Shown piece after piece: positions 58,530 to 64,000 of a stretch of 64,000 bases of DNA. The translations under genes and the position numbers were made by a program. The notes under the pieces were generated by a model. That model worked only from the letters and a program-made list of their open reading frames with translations. It searched no databases and was not told the origin of the DNA. This DNA is from Schistocephalus solidus. Lineage: Eukaryota; Platyhelminthes; Cestoda; Diphyllobothriidea; Diphyllobothriidae. The stretch covers positions 62,001-126,000 of the forward strand of contig WEDG01003285.1 in the NCBI GenBank assembly GCA_017591395.1. Direction: 5' to 3'. The first letter of the stretch is position 1, and the number at the start of each line of letters is the position of its first letter.

Positions 58530-58790
58530 AGTTCGACCGTCGGTTCCGACCATGTCCACGGTGTTCACCAGAGCTTAATGCACGCAGAGGCAGTGACTTA
58601 CATGTGAAATAAATTTAAGCGATAGACTTTCACAAATCTACCGTTATCGCTACTCCTCTCCTACCTGGGCCAGATATTCTGATATACTCAACAAGACTAA
58701 AGAAGGTTGCCGTGGCGTGAACCCGCATCTGGGCGTGCCACCACCCCCGTGTTGGTCCAATGCATCTACCGCCTGACCCGTTTAACGGCG
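58530..58790 (-). repeat. Dispersed repeat family D, diverged minus-strand copy
   Basis: GAGTTCGACCGTCG, CATGTCCACGGTG, CTACCTGGGCC and GTTGGTCCAATGCATCTACC are reverse complements of the 24-kb copy. Confidence 0.6.
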
Positions 58791-61503
58791 CTACAACCAG
58801 AAGCGACAACAGGCGGCGTCGTGGTGGTGGGATAACTACAAACCCTTGCCCCCCCTCCTATGACCATTATTCGCGAAAAACCTTTTCTCCTGAAAAGAAG
58901 AGCAGACCGATATTATGTGCTACGAAGTACTATAGAAACCGAAGGTTCTCAATACCTAGTCCACGCCCATTTCAACATCCGATTTCTATTTTAAGTTCTC
59001 CATTTAGCTGCCTTCCGCGACTATTGAATCCCGGAACATCGAAAGTTCAAAAAGGTTTCATAAATTCAATAAGGAGTAATTTACGGAACTGAAATGATCT
59101 GGGCATTCCAGTTCACGTCAGAGCTGGTGGTCTATTATTAGTAAGCAGGTACATTTAGAAAACCTAAACAGCCCGACCCGTTTATTGCAAGTACAGACGT
59201 AAGGAAGATGATAGCGACCATGTAGATACGAGTCAAAGGAGGTGAAAGATTGACTTCGTCAATAAAAACCACAGACAGATCGATATAGCGGTGGCAGCGC
59301 ATCGATCATTTATAAAACGCGGTGTTAAAATGGAAGTAAAACGGGTACTGCCACCACCTCCACCTTGCAGGAGTAACACAGCAATGAAAATGTTGCAGAC
59401 TTCTGGTGGCTCCCAGTAAGTCTATGGCTTTTAGGTCACGCTAAGAAGGCAATGCCTATTTCCTAGCGCACAGGCGCCACCCGTTTCACGTGAGCACCGT
59501 CTAGCCTAGACCAGTGTGTGCTCCAAGCGACCAAGTCAATTTGCTAACGAAAACAACTCTCTTTCCCTTACTTAGACATTTTCTCTGAAATTAATCCGAA
59601 TAAGACGAAAGTTCTGAAACAGAAAATTAAACATCTTGATTTTTTTAAACCGCGAACCATCACTATAATGGTTATGGAGCTAAACATTTGACCAGGAAAC
59701 AGGCCAGTTACATCCGGAACAGCGGGGAATGTTATGCGCGCCTGGTGTGTGAGGAGCGCATAGGTGAGGGAGCGGCAGTTACAGCAAATCAACCCCAAGC
59801 ATAATCTTAACTACTCAGCACACAGCTCCTGCGGAAGGAGCTTGAGAGACGGAAGGCGGGCTGAGTCATTCCTGCCAGTGATTCTTAACATGAGTGAGAG
59901 ATGGATCACGTGCCCTAGCGGCTTAGATGATGCGGGATTTCCATCCAGATTGCCGTGGTTTCTAATTGGTGTAGACATCCATTCGTTGCTTGAGGAAGGT
60001 CAGTATCCGTACTGGACAGAATGGTATAATCAAAAGTACTTCACCTATAACTCCCCCCCCGTTAAACATAAGGAGCACGCGAAAGGTCTGAATAACATTC
60101 CCCTCCATTTGCTTTTTCAGCTTGCTTCATTGCTGATCTTCCTGTTTTTTTTTTGAGATAGGCAGTTACCATTCGCGATTGAAGTAGAAGTCTAAGAACT
60201 TCCGGCGTCGACGGAAATTCACATTTTATCACTCAGACGACAATGGACCATCCGGCCTGGAATGAGCAGCAGGGTCTGCGGTTATCGAATAAAACACTCC
60301 ATCCTCAAAGTTGTCGAGTAATTTTGTCGGCTGCGCAGCACGTCGATTCCCGCGGCTGCCAAGATGTTTGGAACATAGTCATGAGTTTTTTTTATCTTCA
60401 GGCTTATCTCTCAGTCTTAAAGCGCAGCGACACACGTAGATGCGGTGGGAATGCTGCAGTTACTGTCACTTCTTTCAAATAGCCAGCAAAATCAGTTAGG
60501 TTTTAAATTGGTGCTGAATTGACCCATGTGGACTGCAATCGAGAATCTGAGTAGAAATTAGAAGTTTGTTTGTTGATACGTTTGATCCGAGGGAAAAACA
60601 TACACCAACGCATGGTGTCAGCCGAGTGCGCGCACTAGGTGAAGAGTATTCATAGGTCAACAAGAAAAAATGAACATATCTCAACGTTGTTCGGCTTTTT
60701 GTTTAAAAAAGGAGACTTACAGGACTTGCCAAAACAAACAAAGTTCGGATAGAAGTGGATGGCGGCGGCAGCCTTAGAAAGAGGTGGTGGATGGATTGAG
60801 CACCGGTGGCACAAAGTGGTCTTTCCGACGAGCAAAAACAAACAAGCACAAGAAGCGGTCTTAAGGGCGGAGAAGTGCTCGGTTAATGAAATCTAGGATT
60901 CAAATGAGTAAAGCGGTTGGAAGACCGTCGAACGGGAGCCAGAGATCACAGTAGAAAAGCAGGCCTGTAGTTTAAATGGCAGGAAACGCGGAGAGGTAAA
61001 ACAGAACTGCTTAAGAGGGGGGGTGGTGGTATAAAGACGTTAAGGTCGATGGGAGGAAGGTGATCTTCGGAAAATTTGTGTCGTCAGCGGAAAGACTCTG
61101 TTTTGATGGAGAGGAGAGCAGAGGGGGGGTGAATGAAGGGGGCACAAAGGGTAAATCGGGCGGGTCTGGATTAGTGGGCGCTTCCAAACGCCCCGGTAAG
61201 CTTAGCAGGAAACCATCTGATGAAAAGGTGCCGGCGACGAGTGACGTCGGCTGGCTGAGGTGCAGCGGGTTGCGAGGGGGAAAGGGGGGGGGCGGCAGAA
61301 AAATTGAGGGTAGAAAAATAACCAACGAAAATATGTGAACTAAAAAAAAACAGAAAACAAGACAAAGGTTGTATGCAAACGATGATACTCGAAAGAAAGC
61401 TTTTCGGTGTATGGATGTGTGCAATTACAGGCACACATGCAGAGAGACGGAGGCGGCGGAATGCGAACGACGAGTTGACCAGAGAGGAGGAGGTGTTTTT
61501 AGT
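58791..61503. other. Unassigned DNA with weak coding candidates
   Basis: A frame ending at 60156 has PSGLDDAGFPSRLPWFLIGV and a GAAG|GTCAGT donor-like site near 60000, but no second exon I can join. Poly-G and poly-C runs at 61015-61300 create overlapping low-complexity frames on both strands. Confidence 0.3.
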
Positions 61504-61926
61504 TCAAACCGAGTGATCCTCTCGACCGTCGCTGCTGGGCCGCAGGTTCGGCACCGCATCATCCACACCTGGAAGTTTCTCTTTTTTTTCGGCAACCTCC
61601 AGTCGCGATAGCAGGTAGTTTTCACTGTCAATCAAAGGGGAGTTTTCACAGGAAAATGCCTTCCTTCGATTTGATACGTCTCTCCCCTTTTCTTCTTCTT
61701 CCTCTTCTTCCCCTGCATCCTCACCCCCTTCGTCATCCGAACAATCTTCATCGTCACCCTGATCTTCGCAACAGTCCCCGTCATCCGTGTCACCAGTCTG
61801 ATCGGCATCAGTAGTTGGCAACTGGAAAAAGTTTACACAGCATATTTTAAAGAAAAGGAAAACGGACATCGATGGCATATGTAGAACTACTGCCGCTAGA
61901 ACAAGATGAATGACAAATCTGCCCAT
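61504..61926 (-). CDS. Possible small acidic secreted protein
   Basis: I take the ATG at 61926; the open frame extends four codons further upstream but with no ATG. It encodes 140 residues. The first 31 or so (MGRFVIHLVLAAVVLHMPSM and following FLFF) are hydrophobic and could be a signal peptide or anchor. Residues 36-84 are dominated by Asp, Glu and Cys (DDGDCCEDQGDDEDCSDDEGG, then a Glu run), followed by a mixed-charge C-terminus ending DGREDHSV. The DNA of the acidic stretch is a purine-rich simple sequence, which can produce such frames by chance. No family is recognised, and a pyrimidine-rich TTTTTCCAG just before the acidic part could instead be a splice acceptor. Confidence 0.3.
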   Translation of the reverse strand: MGRFVIHLVLAAVVLHMPSMSVFLFFKICCVNFFQLPTTDADQTGDTDDGDCCEDQGDDEDCSDDEGGEDAGEEEEEEEKGRDVSNRRKAFSCENSPLIDSENYLLSRLEVAEKKEKLPGVDDAVPNLRPSSDGREDHSV

Positions 61927-62519
61927 ATAGCTTCGCAAACCTTCCCAGAGTGATTGCTATCATCCTAATTCATGAAGAAATGAGGTAAGTCAGCTGAATC
62001 GGCTACTGGTGTCCGAAAAAGGAAAGGTGATCATGGATATTGGTTGCCCAAATCAAAATCATGGACGAATAAATGAGTGCTCACAGGCTGCAAAGAAAAC
62101 TCAACACTTACGAGTTTTTAGCTCGAGAAGTTGGCTGAAAGGTCCTTTTAGCACCCCCAAACAATGGGCGCTTCTCATTCTCCCAATAACTGTGCGCCGG
62201 CTTGGGCTGTTTGCCAAACTATTCACAGGAAGACTACGCAAGAAGAAGTCTATTGAGATTTCAGAAGTAGCAGTGAATATACCTTTGAGTCTACGTATCT
62301 ACAGTGAATGCCAATGACCGCAACAATTTAAAGTTGGTTTTTTAAAGGTGGAATTGAACAATGAGAAGATCTCCGATCGGATTAGCATGAAAATAGGACA
62401 AAAAGGACCGACACTGATGAAAGTGTCTGCGTGTACCATGGCTCCCCCTCAACACCAGTATTAAAGTTCTGGAAGGTGATGTGAAGTCACCCGAAGTGCA
62501 TTTTTATGGCAACAGATGA
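61927..62519. other. Unassigned DNA
   Basis: No feature recognised. Confidence 0.4.
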
Positions 62520-62795
62520 CCAGCGCACCTTCGTTGATGAACGCTCACCAATCGTTTACGGTAGTTAATCACCCCGTTCTGCGTTTGAGGCTCATTCTCA
62601 AGCCTCGCCCGCAGCCACAAAACGCCTAGTAATGTAGGTAAAGACAAGGGAGACCGGAATAGCCATTTCTGGCTGATTAGCCGTCATCAGCCAGTCATGC
62701 CCAGACATCGGTGGTGTACCACCGAGGCTCAAGCCAATGACTTGCTGAGTAGAAGTCCAAAGCTTTAATCCACAGCGTCACGGGTTCGCTGTCTA
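62520..62795 (-). repeat. Full-length SINE with intact hammerhead
   Basis: Minus strand: tRNA-like head (B-box region TTGAGCCTCGG), ribozyme body, then tail with GAGGCTTGAGAATGAGCCTC, ending CGATTGGTGAGCGTTCAT. This is head-ribozyme-tail order. It faces away from the plus-strand SINE that follows. Confidence 0.8.
62648..62702 (-). ncRNA. Hammerhead ribozyme motif in SINE (intact core)
   Basis: Minus strand: GGG-CAU-GACUGG pairs with CCGGUC-U-CCC. CUGAUGA (complement of 62684-62690), stem II GGCU-AAUC-AGCC, GAAAUGGCUAUU with short stem III and AUU cleavage triplet. All core bases present; C/A at 10.1-11.1. Confidence 0.75.
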
Positions 62796-63060
62796 GCCGG
62801 CTTAGATCGGGACGAGTGAGTTCCATAAGCAATTGATGAGCGTTCAGCAATGAGTGTAAATATTCCCGATCTAAACCGGCAAGAAAAGGAGCCCATGACG
62901 CAGAGGGTTAGAGCGTTGGAATTCTAATCAACAGGTCGCGGGTTCGAGCCTCGGATGATGCATCACCTGGGATTAGGTATGACTGGCTGATGACGGGTAA
63001 TGAACCAGAAATGGCCCTTCTAGTCTCCGTTGTCTTTGCCAGAAAAGTTCATCTGACTAT
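62796..63060 (+). repeat. SINE in tail-head-ribozyme order
   Basis: Tail GATCGGGACGAGTGAGTTCC (62805) comes first, then linker TCCCGATCTAAACCGGCAAG (62863). The linker pairs with CCGGCTTAGATCGGGA at 62795-62811. The best-preserved tRNA-like head follows (GACGCAGAGGGTTAGAGCG, GTTGGAATTCTAATCAAC, B box GGGTTCGAGCC at 62940), then the ribozyme and GTCTTTGCCAG. The loop ATTCTAA again suggests tRNA-Arg(UCU). Confidence 0.8.
62975..63028 (+). ncRNA. Hammerhead ribozyme motif in SINE
   Basis: AGG-UAU-GACUGG pairs with CUAGUC-U-CC. CUGAUGA at 62987-62993, stem II GGU/ACC shortened by a mismatch, GAAAUGGCCCUU. Stem III is weakened by an A-to-C change. Confidence 0.65.
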
Positions 63061-64000
63061 CGTACAGTAGATTTCCGATCGCATGACACATCGACCAAAA
63101 TTCTGAAATGATTTTTTCGATCCGAAAAAATTAATAAGTAGGTTGTCAGATTGTTTTTGTGCAGCCTAATCCCAAAACATTTGAGTCACATCAAGATGAC
63201 AGCTTTTTAACGAGCTTCTTTCTAACCGACCGCAAAGAGGTTATTCTGTAAAAAATGGCTACGTAAGCTGCATGCATTTTTCTGGTCGATCTTTAATAAC
63301 CTTCTAGATTCAAATATATTTTATAGAAAACGTGCAAAAAAAGTGTTTCTATTACTTGCTTGGTAGCATATAACGCCTTCTTCTAATTTTATACTTGAAG
63401 GGTACCTACCGGTTTTTTAAAAAACTATCCAATTTGCCGAATAATTGGAATCTCGGCCTCTTAAAACTACTGGGCCTGTTAGCAGATAGAACAAAGGGCA
63501 AAATAACTATGGGGAGGTTGATAAACAAGCGCGCGCATACCTGAGCTCTGAAAAAATGGCCTAATGAGTGCGCACTCAGCAAAGGACAGGATAAAATTTC
63601 TCGTTCACAGTAACTTGTCGTTATTTGAGCATCCCGTCTACATGGACACTAGGAGTGTTCGAGCTGAGGAAAAGCATTCGAAGGAGAACTCTTTTCTTAC
63701 CGGCTTAACAGCGAAGACGACAGGTATCCGTGTATGTAACTCAAACAAAGATGAATGGCTTTTCGCAGCAGCTATCCATATGCTCCTATTAGGTTGGTAG
63801 CATCAAGAGCCGGAGAACATAGCTAGCTAGACTGACCGAGTTAATAAGGATCCGGATAGAAAGAGGACAGTGATCGACATGTTGCAATACTCAACTGGGA
63901 GTACGGAAAGTCAAACTATATGCATATTTTGTGGATAACATTTTACCGACGACGAAGATATAGAGATCAAGGGAAAATACCAAACATTAAATGGCAAAAA
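63061..64000. other. Unassigned AT-rich DNA
   Basis: A weak copy of the AT-rich repeat is at 63305-63400. No gene supported. Confidence 0.4.

Noticed and set aside
59764..60156. 130-codon frame with a donor-like GTCAGT near 60000
   Set aside because: No second exon found to join and no ATG at the frame start; left unassigned.
62883..62956. A functional tRNA-Arg gene
   Set aside because: The acceptor ends do not pair as a complete tRNA, and the sequence is the head of a multi-copy SINE.

Overview
Organism: the window reads as nuclear DNA of a parasitic flatworm, most likely a tapeworm. Protein-coding density is very low. Every recognisable retroelement is of a flatworm-typical kind: Penelope-like elements (PLEs) with GIY-YIG endonucleases, AP-endonuclease LINEs with C2H2 fingers at the C-terminus, and tRNA-headed SINEs. 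The LINE and PLE protein sequences resemble what I remember from diphyllobothriidean cestodes; that placement is recall, not a search result.

Layout: 1.3-1.6 kb, decayed PLE. 3.2-8.7 kb, a PLE block: long-terminal-like tandem units with hammerhead motifs, then two broken PLE coding regions separated by a ribozyme-bearing 231-bp monomer. 8.7-9.9 kb, LINE fragment. 10.2-10.9 kb, three tandem 232-bp ribozyme units beside a (TA)n tract. 12.2-14.5 kb, very decayed LINE. 15.65-29.85 kb, the only convincing host gene: two in-phase exons that together give a protein with two alpha-crystallin-like domains, separated by a 12.9-kb intron holding PLE, SINE and foldback repeats. 38.7-40.6 kb, a PLE forming a 1.9-kb foldback. 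44.6-45.8 kb, decayed PLE. 47.9-51.5 kb, the most complete LINE. 51.5-63.1 kb, dispersed repeats, (TA)n tracts, telomere-like DNA, one possible acidic secreted protein, and two divergent SINEs.

Main result: at least three unrelated repeat families carry type I hammerhead ribozyme motifs. They are the 232-bp tandem family (retrozyme-like), the 353-365-bp units 5' of the first PLE, and the tRNA-headed SINE. All three share a stem I internal loop of UAU opposite U (with small variants), a short stem III that is often self-complementary, and a non-Watson-Crick pair at position 10.1-11.1. SINE copies occur in two orders (head-ribozyme-tail and tail-head-ribozyme) and once as a 310-bp tandem dimer. 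This is what copies made from circular or multimeric RNA would look like.

The PLEs and LINEs here are all inactive by stops, frameshifts or catalytic substitutions. Any live enzyme that mobilises the ribozyme-bearing non-autonomous repeats would have to lie elsewhere in the genome.
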